A stretch of 64,000 nt of DNA from Adiantum capillus-veneris (lineage: Eukaryota > Streptophyta > Polypodiopsida > Polypodiales > Pteridaceae): contig CM043953.1 in the NCBI GenBank assembly GCA_014529385.2, forward strand, positions 86,764,342 through 86,828,341, read 5' to 3'. Under the pieces are notes generated by a model that saw nothing but the letters and a program-made list of their open reading frames with translations, did no database searches and had not been told where the DNA came from. Positions 1 to 11,105 of this stretch are shown in pieces (position 1 is the first letter of the stretch; each line of letters begins with the position of its first letter). The position numbers and the translations under genes are program-made.

Positions 1-1395
1 TACTTTCCAACAAACATTCTTACCATCCAAATGCATCTACTTGTGCATGTGGTCAATGAAGTTACAATTGTTGGGGTAGTCCATACCAGGTGGATGTTCT
101 TCTTGGAGAGATTCATGAAGACTTTAAAGGGGTTCGTTCGTCAAAGGGCTCGCCTTGAGGGTAGCATGGCCGAAGGATGGCTTGTACAAGAGTCTCTTGT
201 CCTCATCAGTGAATTTTTGGGCTCAATTCATCTAGAGATGCCCCGAATGTGGACTACTGAGGTCAACATCAAGGTGATAGGGGATGAGCCGCAGGGACAA
301 GGCATCATTAGGAAGATGGATATCACAATGCGAGAAAAGGTTATGAGATTTTGCCTTCTCAACTCAGACATCATGCAAAAGTGGCTAGAGAGGTACAAAG
401 GGGAAAAGCACCAACGCTTGACATATTGCTTGCAATTCAAGCGCAACCGTGCCACTAGAAACCTTCCTTTTCTAGATCATCTTTAGAAATTGCCTAACTT
501 TCCAACTGGGCGGTGGTTAGATGCGACAATCTCAGAGGCCAATAGAAACGAAGTGTTGATTACTGAAGAGGAAAGGAGATGTCAAAGGGTTGCGATTGGC
601 ATGTAATTTTTCACAAATTTCTTTTTGAGCTCCACATGATCACATTACTTTAGTAACTTTAAGTTTGATTCAATTTTGTGGTTGCAGTATCACAAATATG
701 GAGCTTTGTGGTCGCATGGGGGACACTTTAGAGTGCAATGGATAGACGAACAAAGGGTCACCTTCGACAGTGGTGTTAGGGCAAGCTTTGTCCAAGAAAG
801 TAGGAGTAGTGCCAGGGATGAGAACACAGAAAATAGCCAATTTGAATACTTTGGCTACATCCAAGACATCTTGAAGATTAGCTTTAAGAAGTTTGATATT
901 TTTATCTTTGATGTCAAGTGGTTCAAAGCTATTACCAGTGACCCTAATGCAATTGTGCGCAAAGATAAAAGTGGATTGATTCAAGTGAACTCTAGGTGGG
1001 TGTGGACAGATGCGTGGGATACATTTGTACTATTGCAGCAATGTGAACAAGTTATGTTCACAATAGATCCACTATGGAGAGAAAATGATGAAAAAGATTT
1101 GTCTAAACCGCGTTGGCTCTATGTTGTTCAAGTTGTTCCACGGAGCAAGCATGTGTGTGAAGCATTGGAAGTTGAGGTCAAAGAGCTTCATGAACAAAGT
1201 GCACGATCGACGAATGATGTAATTTTGGATTCTGAGCTGGAGGTCAGTGATGAGCAGATGTCTGAACATAGAAACGAGCTTTCAAATATTGAAGTGGATG
1301 CGGAGAGCGACGAAGAAGTGGAGTTTGATGACGAAGATGCAAGAGTACAGATTGAGAGTAGACATCTTTGGTGCATCAACTCTCATAGAAGATGA
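1..1395 (+). pseudogene. CACTA TNP2-like transposase C-terminal region (DUF4218 + DUF4216)
   Basis: The frame is open from the window edge to a TAG at 484-486. It contains the DUF4218 signature MHLLVHVVNEV..VHTRWMFFLERFMKTLKGFV and a glycine-poor remainder, so the window starts inside this domain. After a likely short intron (GT at 603, TTGCAG ending at 687) the frame from 688 carries a DUF4216-like region. It includes QWIDEQRVTFDSGV, a stretch around FEYFGYIQDILKIS and the FDVKWFKA motif, and ends in an acidic tail at 1395. In the family these domains sit downstream of the catalytic transposase core and their biochemical role is unclear. The stop at 484 and a phase mismatch over the intron mean that it is probably not translated as one protein. 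Identification is from motif memory, so a profile search would settle it. Confidence 0.78.
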
Positions 1396-1562
1396 GATAT
1401 TGACTACTGATTTTTGTTAGGAACTCTTTTGTAAAACTCTTTTAATTGGTCTACAATACTGGATAGATTCAATGAGTTGTATTGCAGCTTTCTTTTTTGT
1501 TATTTGCATTGCTTAATCTTTTCTTTTGTGAATTAACATATTGTATCTGTGTATCTGTAGCC

Positions 1563-2660
1563 ATGGCCGATGACGACGATACATACTCTCCTAGTATTAG
1601 TTTTCGTGTCACTCCGATTGGCATGTCACCCGAGCAAATGGGCTCCTTTTGTCACAATTCTCACCAGAGCAGGTTAGTTATGCACAAAACCTTTGGGCAG
1701 CTGGCTCCTCTAGGCGGCCACCCCTACGCCTAGGACTAGTGTGCCCCCTACACCGATGCACCCCACACCTCAGTCGAGTGTGCCCCCTACACCGATGCAC
1801 CCTACACCTCAGTCAAGTGTGCCCCGTACACCAATGGTTGGTTCATCTTCGAGACAAGGTAGACATCATCTAAAGGCGGTGGTTGTTGTGGTAGCGGTTC
1901 TACCGATGCGTCCACACCATCGAGAGAGCATCCACCGCTCTCTTCAGTAGATAGTTCACCGATTGGCACACCACGTACACCTTCGGGATCACACGAGCAT
2001 GATCCTAGCAAGGTGTACAAAAGCAGGGATGGGGCTATTGTGGTGGATAGGGTCGGAAAGGCCATGCGACAGAGGATTTGACAGCTCTCTACAGTTCAGT
2101 TTGGCCACTCTCTGATGGAGACTTGGGATAATCAAGATGATGAAAGAAAGAATTGCATCGTCAAGGCCATTCACAGAGAGTACATGCCGACAAAGGGGTA
2201 CGATCCAGTCTCGAATGACTGGATTTTGAGCGTAGCGATTGTCACAATGTCACACCATTGGTTAGAGGCGAGAGACAGGTACATGGACAACAATCCAAAG
2301 CCGGCATTGTTAGACGTAAAGGAGTGGGCAGGGATTGTACGAGACACAAGACAATCCTGAGAGATTTCAACAGCAGAGAGATGCAGCCAGAGCACGTTTG
2401 GAGTCTGTTGGAGCATCGCATCTTGGGAGTGGAGGCTACGACACACTTCGGCATGAGCTTGTGAGTATTATACGTATGTTTTAAATTGTCAAAAATGTAT
2501 ATGTTATTTGAAGATTTATCTGATGATTAAACCATAGTTTTGCACGAAGTTTCCATGAAGCGCCCTCCGACACACCGAGAGGAGAAGTATCGGTGCAAGC
2601 ATAGTGGCCCTTTTGACCCAGCTGCTAGAGGAGGGAGAGACCGTCGACTAGGAGGCAAAA
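1563..2660 (+). pseudogene. CACTA second ORF, Pro-rich protein with plant-transposase-like segment
   Basis: It starts at ATG 1563 just after a TATCTGTAG acceptor-like site, with an acidic N-terminus (MADDDDTY). The frame shifts into a proline/threonine-rich section encoded by 39-bp tandem repeats at 1738-1836. A later segment at 2060-2460 (ETWDNQDDERKNCIVKAIH, then SNDWILSVAIVTMSHHW and RDRYMDNNP) resembles the Ptta/En/Spm plant transposase domain that accompanies TNP2 in CACTA elements. A GTGAGT donor at about 2460 and an acceptor near 2538 suggest one more exon, reaching about 2670. Three reading frames are used in turn, so this copy is broken. The family assignment is moderate. Confidence 0.55.
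1738..1836 (+). repeat. 39-bp coding tandem repeat
   Basis: Two and a half copies of a 39-bp unit begin at 1738, 1777 and 1816, each encoding SVPPTPMHPTPQS with one or two base differences. It lies inside the second CACTA reading frame. It is a multiple of three, so unit number can vary without shifting the frame. Confidence 0.9.
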
Positions 2661-2742
2661 TCCTCCATATATGTTTTTTTTTTTTGTAGCTGTGGTCTTC
2701 TTGATGCATTTGTACTCATTCATTGTATACATGTACAGTTTC

Positions 2743-3250
2743 ACGCTTATGTTTATGGTTTTGTATTCCGTTTACGATTATGATTATGGTATGACAATGA
2801 GTTTATGGTTATGGTTTTGCAATTATGGTATGCCACAAAGGTTATGGTTATGGTTTTGCAATGAGGGTATGGCAATCATGTTATGGTTAGGGTTTGGCAA
2901 TCAAGTTATGGTTATGGCTTTGCAATGATGGGATGTCAACCATGTTATGGTTATAGTTTGGCAATCAGGTCATGGTTATGGTTTTGCAATGATGGTATGG
3001 CTGTTATGGTTATGGTATGACAATCAGGTTATGGTTATGGTATGGTAAGAAGATTATGTTTATGGTTTTCCAAATACGGTTTGACAATCATGTTATGGTT
3101 ATGGTTTGACATTCAGGTTATGGTTATGGTTTTGCAATGATGGTATGGATGTTATGGTTATGGTATGACAAGTAGGCTATAGTTATGGTATGACAAGCAG
3201 GTTATGGTTATGGTATGGCAAGTGGGTTATGTTTATGGTTTTGCGGTTTT
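2743..3250 (+). repeat. Degenerate TTATGG minisatellite
   Basis: About 500 bases are built from GGTTATGGTTATGG blocks separated by variants of TTTGCAATGATGGTATGG and TATGACAATCAGG. The higher-order unit is about 30-40 bp and the copies are diverged. It lies between the last CACTA exon and the subterminal region, so it is internal to the transposon. Confidence 0.85.
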
Positions 3251-3499
3251 GAAGTCATGTTTTAATTATGGCTAGAAAATATTCATGCCGTTGTGCCTAT
3301 GGTTTGGGAGTCGATGTTATGGTTATGCTTTTGGGAACTTGTCATGTTTAAGCTTTTGATTTTGTGGTTTTATTCTTCTTACAATTTTGCTAATCTGTAC
3401 TCACTCGCTCTTTAGTGTCAAACTGTAGGTGGAGTGTGGTTGCTTGTGCACTCTTCCTTTGGAAAGAGAGGACTGTTTCCTGCTACTTCAGTACATGTA

Positions 3500-3850
3500 G
3501 CATCAGTTCCCAGCCCTCTCTGCCCAAATTTTTTTGCAGGTTTTGCCGTTGGTACATGTATCGATATAAGCGTTGTTATACTCCTCAAAATATGCACCGA
3601 TATGAAAAATATTTTCTGATGCATACTAGGGCGCATATACCAACGTATGTTCCATTACTTTTTCTGACTGCAGTAGCAGTTTCCAGCCCTCTCTGCCCAT
3701 TTTTTTCTTTGCAGTTTTTGCCGCCGATACAGGTATCGGTATAAGAGTTGTTATACTCCTCAGAATACCCACCGGTATGAAAAAATATTTTTCGACACGT
3801 ACTGGGGCACATATACCGGCGTATGCTCCATTACTTTTTCTGACGGTAGC
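3500..3850 (+). repeat. Two tandem ~174-bp copies in the CACTA subterminal region
   Basis: The copies begin at about 3502 and 3676. They share CAGCCCTCTCTGCCCA, the GATATAAG/GGTATAAG...GTTGTTATACTCCTCA stretch and the CATATACC..CGTATG.TCCATTACTTTTTCTGAC tail. Within each copy the motif ACCGATA/ACCGGTA and its inverse TATCGATA/TATCGGTA recur. Clusters of such short sites in both orientations near a CACTA tip usually serve transposase binding; here that role is inferred. Confidence 0.8.
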
Positions 3851-3979
3851 TATACCGATACATATACTGATGATACGATGCCGACGGTTTTTTCAACGGT
3901 TATTTAAGGGATTTTTACTTTTAAAACAATCTTTAAGTCGTTAGTACTTGCATTGATTTTTGCGTGGCATGTTGTAGTG

Positions 3980-4264
3980 TGTGGCTATCAAAATTTTGTT
4001 GTTTGTGTGTTGCATCCCATCCCCCAACCACTTATGCAGTTTCTCTTACTATGGTGCTTGGATAATTTCACAATGTATATATGGAGTGGTGTACAATAAT
4101 CCAATGTTTCCTACCTACTTTCTAAAGAGTTTCCCAAGTGTTCCAAAAGATTTTTGGGTGGCTTTTGTCTCAATCCCACTGAGGTAGGATGGTGATGCAA
4201 TCATTCTTGGGATTGACAAGCCCATTCTTTACAAATGCTTGTCCAGTTTTTTGGGTAAAGAAAC
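3980..4264. other. Unassigned spacer
   Basis: About 285 bases lie between the CACTA tip and the solo LTR. I see no coding signal and no repeat that recurs elsewhere in the window. Confidence 0.5.
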
Positions 4265-4342
4265 TGTTAGGAAATATGACGTAGCTAAATAGATATTTGA
4301 GTAGATTACTTAATGGAGAGAGATAGATTTCACACACAAGAG

Positions 4343-4406
<64 letters not shown>

Positions 4407-4975
4407 TACACACGATATACGTGGTTCACCCAATGTGGGCTACATCCACGGAAAAGCAGCCACTTGATGTGCTTTAGTACTTCAAAACAAGAAGTAGGTT
4501 ACAAAGGGATTATATCCTTTTGGAGCTCCCGCCTTGCTTCACTCTCACCATCTCACACCCACCTTGTTGCATCAACTTCACACTATGAAATGTGTGTAGA
4601 AATGGCCTCCTTTTATAATCCAAAAGGGCTGCCCTCTCATGAGAGGCAACCATGTGTAGCCGCCCTTGTGTAGATAAGTCCAAATCGGACCCTCCAATCC
4701 GCCCATGTGTGGCCGCCCTTGAGAAGACAAGTTCGCTTTTGAATTCGGGAACCGGCCATTGACTTTCGACCACCGGCCAACCAACCGATCGTTTTCCGAC
4801 CACTTTTCGGTCGTCGTTCGGCCATAATATTCCGACGAAAAGGAATATTCTCCGTGATTGGCCTTGAAATTTTTGGTTTCCGGCGAGTGATTTTATTTTT
4901 CGGCAAGTTATTTTTCTTCATGCACGATGGCTTCTCCTCATAATGGGGGCCTTACAAATGTGCCTTTTTACCACA
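4265..4975 (-). mobile_element. Solo copia LTR, ~710 bp
   Basis: It begins TGTTAGGAAA and ends ...GGGGCCTTACAAATGTGC..TTTTACCACA on the plus strand. It aligns along its length with the 5' LTR of the minus-strand copia element at 55884-56559: shared blocks include ACGTGGTTCACCCAA, TTTAGTACTTCAAAACAAGAAG and TTTTGGAGCTCCCG. No internal copia sequence adjoins it on either side, so it is probably a recombination remnant. I could not find a clear 5-bp target duplication. It contains an AG microsatellite at 4348-4404. Confidence 0.75.
4348..4404 (+). repeat. (AG)n microsatellite
   Basis: About 28 uninterrupted AG units lie inside the solo LTR. The sister LTR at 55884 has only a short interrupted AG run at the matching place (about 55970-55988), so the tract expanded in this copy. 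Confidence 0.97.
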
Positions 4976-5689
4976 AAAAAGTACAAGGGCTAAATCAGGC
5001 TCCATACTTAACATGAACTTAGTTCTCAAAATACATTAATTGTTGATGATTCCACATACAAGTGCTTTTATAATGTCCACCATTGCCGTGTGACTTTGTC
5101 AAACCTTGAAAATGTGCCAAAGGCTTAGTTTGATGGGTACATTCATGATAAAGTTGTGAAGTGTCTTTGGCTATGGTTGCTTGTGCCCATCCATAGTATG
5201 CTTGGGACAACATGATGCATAACCCCCTAGATGATGAGTGCCTCTCAGTGTTTTGGTTTGTAACTGAAACTTAGACTATACTTTGAAATGGAAAACCTCT
5301 ATATCCCCTTTTTCCTAGCATAAGACTGCTATGCTGAGTATCCCCTCTGGCCCAAAGGCCCTGTACTTTTTGCTAAACATACAACTTACTATGTATACAT
5401 GGTGTATCTATTATACATGATTTGCAAAGTGTAGTGTCTTGAAATTGGATAAATTGCCAGAAAACTATCATTTTGTAATCCAAGTAAACTATTTTTTTTA
5501 ACTTTTGTAGAGGGGTCTCTAAAAAGCATGCTTTGTCTGTATGGCTAATGTTGCAAAATTAGAGGATTAATGAAATGCGATATGTTGGTTATTATCACTC
5601 ATTGACATGTATGTTAATTATTCACTCAAACATGTACATATTGATCTCATTTACTCACACTAATACGTATATATTGGTCCATGCTAATG
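4976..5689. other. No gene recognised
   Basis: AT-rich sequence with only short chance reading frames. I see no protein family, structured RNA or repeat shared with other parts of the window. Confidence 0.5.
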
Positions 5690-6160
5690 TTATTATGCTA
5701 ATTAGTTTATAGTAATCATCCACACTTACTTGTGTGCTACCTAGCACAAAATATATGCTAACTAGCACATAAAATATACCTTTTCGCACATAGGTGTATG
5801 TTAACTTGAATACAACTTTGGGCTAGTTAGCATATATTAATACCCATGTATTTTTTTCTTCTCATTCCCAATGTTTGCTAGTTAGCAAAGACATATGTGC
5901 TAGTTACCACACTAGTCGCCATACACATTTGTGTTGTTATCATATATTAATATGCTAACCATCACACATGTATATGCTAACTAGCATACAAGTGTATTCT
6001 AGTTAGCATATTACTATGCTAACTGGCACACACTTGCACTAGTTAGCATACAACTCTATGCTAGCTAGCAAACAATTGTTGCTTGCTAGTATTAATGCAT
6101 ACTAGCTAGTATTAATTGCTTGCTTGCTAGTATTAATGCATACTAGCTAGCATAAACTTA
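5690..6160 (+). repeat. Dispersed CTAGTTAGCATA / CTAACTAGCACA repeat
   Basis: The words TTAGCATA, CTAGTTAGC, GCTAACTAGCA and CTAGCTAGCAT, with their inverses, recur at least fifteen times over 470 bases with irregular spacing. Both orientations occur, so short hairpins are possible. A near-perfect doublet of GCTTGCTAGTATTAATGCATACTAGCTAG sits at about 6085-6160. It looks like a decayed tandem repeat and has no coding content. Confidence 0.7.
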
Positions 6161-7106
6161 TATGTCACATGAGTACCCAGTTGCCACAAGTCCCAAGGCC
6201 TGTAAGCAATCGATCTTGCAAGCAAAAAAATCAAGGGTTACCTATAAGCCTCAAGCCCACATTAATTTTCCCATGAATTGAAGAGCCAACAATTTTTTCC
6301 AAATAAGTTCAAAAGGTTCTCCATTTGAACTTCAAAGACATCAAGGCAAATCCAAGAAAAAGTTTTCAAGGGCTACTCTCTCTCACTCTCTCTCCAAGAG
6401 GGAATTCAAGCCTCAAGCTTCAAGAACTCAAGTAAAAGGAATTTTTATCTTCTAAATTACTGTAATAAAAAGCCAATTCTTTTGCATTCAAGATCATCAT
6501 GTATGTTTATGCATCCATCATTGAGGATACTATCATGTGCAGCTGTATGGACACTCGCTTTGGGATGAACAAAGGGAAAAATTCACTTTAAGGGGAGGAG
6601 CATTAGCATTACTAGCCATAATAGATCATTTTCATCAGCATTTTTTTAGCACTGCATCTAGTACTCTATCAAATAAAGGTGTGAACAAGAAGTACTACAA
6701 TCCTTGACATTTAGCAGAGGATTGCTAGAGATTAAAACAATATTTGCACTATGAAAAGCTTGGGGCATCCCTCTTCCAAGTGTGGAAGCACTATTAGCAT
6801 CCAGAGAGTAGCATTGTAGAAGGGATGGATGTGAAGCCTGTGTCTCGTGACTTGGTAGTGATAATGACAGCTTGTAGGAAAAATACAGGTGAACCTCAAC
6901 CTCTTTTTTTTTTGGACTCATCTTTGAGGACAACTTGATCTCTGTGGATAGCTTGATCCTAAGAGACTCATAATTTGAGGGAGGATTCTTTGGCTTTCAT
7001 GGCACCATAGTCCATTGAGTCATTATAACCCGTGTGGTCTAGCCTTCCTGGCAATTGAGCTCTTTGTAGTGGATCACTAGTCTAGTCCAAAGTCCAAGGG
7101 GAGGTT
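6161..7106 (+). other. Probable decayed 3' end of a copia element
   Basis: No protein is recognised. The end of this stretch, GTCCAAGGGGAGGTT at 7092-7106, reads as a polypurine tract immediately before a TGTTGGG LTR start, the usual order at the 3' end of plant copia elements. The segment upstream may therefore be eroded internal sequence. Confidence 0.4.
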
Positions 7107-7500
7107 TGTTGGGATTGTGGCCTATATTGGCAGCTGATGTGTGAACCATCTCTTCTACAGTCAATAGCCCAATCATCATGTGATCATGTGAGGGCACATG
7201 GCCTAACACACACGGTAGGTGAGTTGCACAAGAGTCCAAAAAGGTATCCCAGTCACCCTAGTTTTCCACATTCTACGAATCCACTCTTGTCCTTTGTGAG
7301 TTTCCCCTCAACCCTTCAGAAGAAACCTAGATGAACCTTGAGAGGTGCACCTAGACACTTGCAACTACTATATATGTAGCCATTTCTTGTACACTTCAAG
7401 CATGGTGTTAGTTTATCATTAATGTAGTGATCTTTAACTCTACACTCTTGCTCTCTCTTGCATTGAGTAATTAGTGTGCTAATCAATTATGCTAGCATGA
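7107..7500 (+). mobile_element. Candidate copia 3' LTR
   Basis: It starts TGTTGGGATTGTGG directly after a polypurine tract and contains the TATA-like CTACTATATATG at about 7367-7378. The right edge is set loosely near ATGCTAGCA at 7490-7500 because no second copy is present to compare. TC-rich microsatellite DNA follows. The identification rests on tract plus TG start plus promoter-like motif. Confidence 0.5.
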
Positions 7501-7539
7501 ATGCTACGCTTGCTAATCCCCCCTAGACCTTTGACTCTG

Positions 7540-7541
<2 letters not shown>

Positions 7542-7615
<74 letters not shown>
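7542..7615 (+). repeat. (TC)n microsatellite
   Basis: About 37 uninterrupted TC units. Apparent protein reading frames across it on the minus strand (Arg-Glu runs) are artefacts of the repeat. Confidence 0.97.
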
Positions 7616-7617
<2 letters not shown>

Positions 7618-8506
7618 ATAAAGTGTATGTGTGGCATTGAGTGGTTGGATTGGTGTGTCAGCACTAATGCAAAATAGGCATGTTAACCACATTGCTTGTG
7701 TGTGTAGGATAAAAGAAGTGATAGGGGGATTAAGATAGAGAGGTTAACTGCAATGGCATAATGTGCACAATGTAGGTTGATAAGTAGATTTGCAATCTTG
7801 ATTAGAGGAAGCACATTCCATGGATTCTCTCTATAAGGGTAGAAGAGTCCCTTGAATCCTCTCATTCTATACATCCCATGACTCTCGTACCTCCAAGTCC
7901 TAGTCGAGTTATGGCTCCATGGATTGATATTTTTGTTTGTCTTGGGCGACACCATTGCCTATGCTATGACAATCTTGTTGGAAATAGAATTGCAGGGAAA
8001 CACACACAGATTGGAGAAAACGAGAAACTCGAGGAAGCCTTGATATGTAGCATAGAGGCAAAAAACATGAAACTAGAATATTGTAAAGCCCTTACCATCT
8101 CTCCATACCATATTGGTTTGGGAATCTCATGGAATTGCCTTGGAGCAGTCCCAAACCACACATCAATCCCTTTAAGCACACAAGGTTCCAAAGCAAATCA
8201 AGTGATTGTGCTTGCAGGGTAGCACCACCAACATGATAGCTTCATGGACATTGTATAGTCATGAAGTACGATCATCTTGGGTGGAAGAAGTACATAAGGT
8301 AGAGGTGGAAAGATGCAAACTTGACACCCCCCTTCTAACCTACTCATCATCTCTTGAAGTAGGGCATGCTGCATATCCAACTCCTTGATAGCATCAGCAT
8401 GGAGCTCTATCTCATCCCCCTATAGCTAATCAAATGTACACATAAGGATTGCACGGATACATCCATGTATACATTCAATTTTTGGAAATCAAGCTCGACA
8501 ATTAAC
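7616..8506. other. No gene recognised
   Basis: A 114-codon open stretch (7878-8222, +) has no family I recognise and unremarkable composition. Nothing else is evident before the copia LTR. Confidence 0.4.
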
Positions 8507-8832
8507 TGTTAGCATGGAGACACTGTTTGCCTTGGTTGTTCCTCGTCCAAGCACCATCAACATTGAATCTTGCGTTTCTAGGTGCACAACAAGAGTGTTT
8601 CTTGTTGTTACCATATACATGTGGTAGTGATGTGTGTGAACACACTAGGACCGCCGGGGCATTTTTTCCCTCTTTAGGAGGTGTTTTCCCCCGAGCATTA
8701 TATATACACCCATCACTCTAGGGCTATCTATCTTTCCATTGCACACTAAGTAACACACTCTCTATTGTGTGCCTTGAGCTTCCTTCGTCTTCTCCAAGCT
8801 GTGTGCGTTTCTCTGCAACCGTAATTCCATCA
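8507..8832 (+). mobile_element. 5' LTR of copia element, 326 bp
   Basis: It begins TGTTAGCATGG and ends ATTCCATCA, giving TG...CA ends. It is directly followed by a copia-type primer-binding site. A TATA box (ATTATATATACACC) sits at 8697-8710, with the transcription start expected about 30 bases later in the LTR. No matching 3' LTR is seen near 11 kb, so the element has lost its right end. Confidence 0.75.
8697..8710 (+). promoter_or_regulatory. LTR TATA box
   Basis: ATTATATATACACC lies about 120 bases before the LTR end, in the position expected for the retrotransposon promoter between U3 and R. Confidence 0.6.
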
Positions 8833-8834
8833 AT

Positions 8835-8846
8835 TGGTATCAAAGC
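8835..8846 (+). promoter_or_regulatory. Copia primer-binding site (initiator Met tRNA)
   Basis: TGGTATCAAAGC lies two bases after the LTR end. The common plant copia site is TGGTATCAGAGC, complementary to the 3' end of initiator methionine tRNA; this copy has one mismatch. Confidence 0.85.
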
Positions 8847-9194
8847 AGGTTGCGTCCTCCCGGGCTTAGTCGCCAACTGCTCTAGCACATGCCTGCTCAC
8901 TTTCTCCGATTTCAGTGAGCTTTGGCTAGCGTTCGTAGGTTGACAAATATTTTGGGCTCGCTCGTAGAGCTCGGTCTGCTCAGATTTTGTATTCGGGCTC
9001 ATCTCGGCCTCCGTTTCCACTACAGGCAGGTCTGCACAGGCTATTTTGTCATTTTGTGCAAAATTTATGTCAGTGTCATTTTTTGCATAATAGGTGCCTC
9101 ACAGTCTTCTACAGTTTGTGCTATATAGCACGTGTTGTTCCCGCTTCGTTTCTCCTCTTTTTGGGCAATTTTCACATCAGGTGCATCATTTACC

Positions 9195-10290
9195 ATGGCT
9201 GACAACAACACAGATGTGTTCAAGATGTTTGCTGTTGAGGACAGGTTGGTGGGGACAATTACCCTATGTGGGCTTACATGATGCAGCATGTTCTTGTGTC
9301 AAAGGGCGTATGGAATATTGTGTAGGGCATTGATGTACGTCCTGGTTCTGAGGATGCAGGCGATGTTGAGGATGCTGCAGGTCTTGCTACTATTAGAGTT
9401 GTTTTGCCTACGACAGAACAAGCTCGTTGGGATGTAAAGGATGCGCAGGCTCATGCATTGATTGCGTTTTCTATGAAGCGCACCATTGTTCCTCACATCC
9501 GTTCAGCAAAATCTGCAAAACAGGCTTGGGATATTTTGGCTGGTGTCTATGCAAGTCGCAATGAGGCTAAAATTGCTTTGTTGCGTAAAGAGCTGGAGCC
9601 GAAGATTATGCATGAGGAAGATGATATGGACACTTTCCTTGCTAGTGTCAAGGATATCAATGAGCAACTTATTTCTGTAGGTGAAGTCATTTCAAACAGT
9701 TCCCTTGTGCAGACTGTTCTTGATGCCTTACCAGATTCTTACCAGACTTTTGCTAGTACTTGGAGACTTATGACCCAAGGAAATCCAGAAGTTAAGTTTG
9801 ATGCATTATGCACATTGCTGTTGCAAGAGTCACTTTCCAAAAAAAACAGGACTAGACAGTGTGCTTCTCAAAGAAAGGGTGGTAATAGCAACGCAGCCAC
9901 TTCTTATGGTTCGGCTGCGAGTGGCAAAACTTCTGTTCCCAATGCAGCACTTCGTCGGGCAATTCTGGTGACAAGGGCAAAAAGAAGATGCGTTGCCATT
10001 ATTGTAAAGCTAATGATCACTTGATCAAGTCGTGTCCTAAGTTGAAGGCCAAAGAGGCTAAGAAGAAAGAGGGTGGTTCCACTGCAAATGTTGGTTCCAC
10101 TACAAATGCAGCCATTGTTGAATCTTCTGTGAAAGGAGACTGTGATGCTGATGTCGATGTAGAATGGGCTTTTAGCGCAGAGTGCACTTACAATCCTATT
10201 GTCCATGATACATGCTTATCAATTGCTGCAGATTCACATGTGTGGTATTTCGACAATGGTGCTACAAAGCACATTACCTCACATAGATGA
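9195..10290 (+). pseudogene. Copia gag with zinc knuckle and start of protease
   Basis: The ATG at 9195 opens MADNNTDVFKMF. A frame change near 9250 then leads into the main 206-codon frame (9404-10024), which has a UBN2-type gag core (DVKDAQAHALIAFSM, then a KSAKQAWDIL-like stretch). A CCHC-type knuckle, HYCKANDHLIKSC, is encoded at about 9997-10035 in a third frame. The retropepsin-like start VWYFDNGATKHITS follows at 10240-10287, where Asp-Asn-Gly replaces the usual Asp-Ser/Thr-Gly. The protein would form the capsid of the virus-like particle. The frame changes and the altered catalytic triplet make it non-functional. Confidence 0.8.
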
Positions 10291-11105
10291 TGAGGAGACC
10301 TTTGCTCCCACTTGTCGTATGACTACTGTGCGTTTTCTATGTGCATTGGCAACTCATTTTGGTTGGGATGTACATCAATCAGACATTGTTACTGCTTTCT
10401 TGAATGATGACATATTTGAGGAAGTTTATGTAACGCAGCCTCCCGGTTTTGTCATAAAAGGACAAGAGGACAAAGTGTGCAGATGTAAGAAGGCTTTGTA
10501 TGGGTTGAAGAAATCTCCTCGTGCTTGGTATGAGAAAGTTGACACTCATTTGGTCAAATGAGGCTTTCGTAACAATCCAACAAAAAGCAGATTGTATGTA
10601 AAGCATGAGGGTGATGTACTTCTCATTGTGGTTCTTTATGTCGATGATTTGCTGATCAGTGGATCAAATGAGAGACGTATTGTTGAATGCTACTTTCAAG
10701 ATGAAAGATTTGGGGCTATTGCATCATCACTTGGGTATACACTTTCAGCAGTGTGATGGTGGTATTGCCTTGTGTCAAAAAAGTTACATACAGACATTGC
10801 TATGTAAGTTTGGACTTGAGGATTGCAAACCTATTGCCACTCCCATGGAAACAGGTTTGAAGTTGATTCTACATGATGTTGGCGATCCTGCTAATGTCAC
10901 TCTTTACCAAACTGTTGTTGGCTGTCTCATTTATGTATGTAGCACGAGGCCGGATATTCAGTTTGCAGTCTCACAAGCTAGCAGATTTATGCATAGCCCA
11001 GGGTCTAAGCATTGGTAGGATGTCAAGAGGATTTTCCGCTACCTTAGTGGAATTTTACATCTTGGCTTGTTTTATCCCAAGGGGGGATCCTTGGCGCTCT
11101 TGCTA
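10288..11105 (+). pseudogene. Copia reverse transcriptase / RNase H remnant
   Basis: RT begins abruptly at DDEETFAPTCR, in a frame +1 to the protease stub. It contains the SDIVTAFLND motif with the first catalytic Asp, the CKKALYGLKKSPRAWYEK motif, and an intact YVDD box at 10637-10648. A TGA at 10559 and a frame change split it. RNase H-proximal motifs follow (KMKDLGLLHHHLGI, then STRPDIQFAVSQASRFM) before similarity stops near 11100. The protease body and the whole integrase are missing between 10287 and 10288, so about 2 kb of pol was deleted. The RT catalytic motifs themselves look well kept. Confidence 0.85.

Larger units (their letters stand above)
1..3979 (+). mobile_element. CACTA (En/Spm) DNA transposon, 3' portion
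   Basis: The left end lies outside the window. The coding part resembles a TNP2-type transposase C-terminus (DUF4218- then DUF4216-like), followed by a second proline-rich reading frame. The right end is taken as TAGTG at 3975-3979. Read on the minus strand this gives CACTACAACATGCC, and CACTACAA is a common start for plant CACTA termini. The last 500 bases before it carry repeated short motifs of the ACCGATA / TATCGGTATA type, as expected of a subterminal transposase-binding region, and the phrase CCGTCGGCATCG near the tip. Stops and frame changes in the coding part indicate that it is inactive. Confidence 0.8.

Noticed and set aside
3415-3419. TAGTG as the CACTA right end
   Set aside because: The repeats with ACCGATA motifs continue beyond it; TAGTG at 3975-3979, preceded by CCGTCGG-type sequence, is the better terminus.
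9404-10024. Functional host protein
   Set aside because: The sequence is a copia UBN2-type gag flanked by LTR, primer site and RT; not a host gene.
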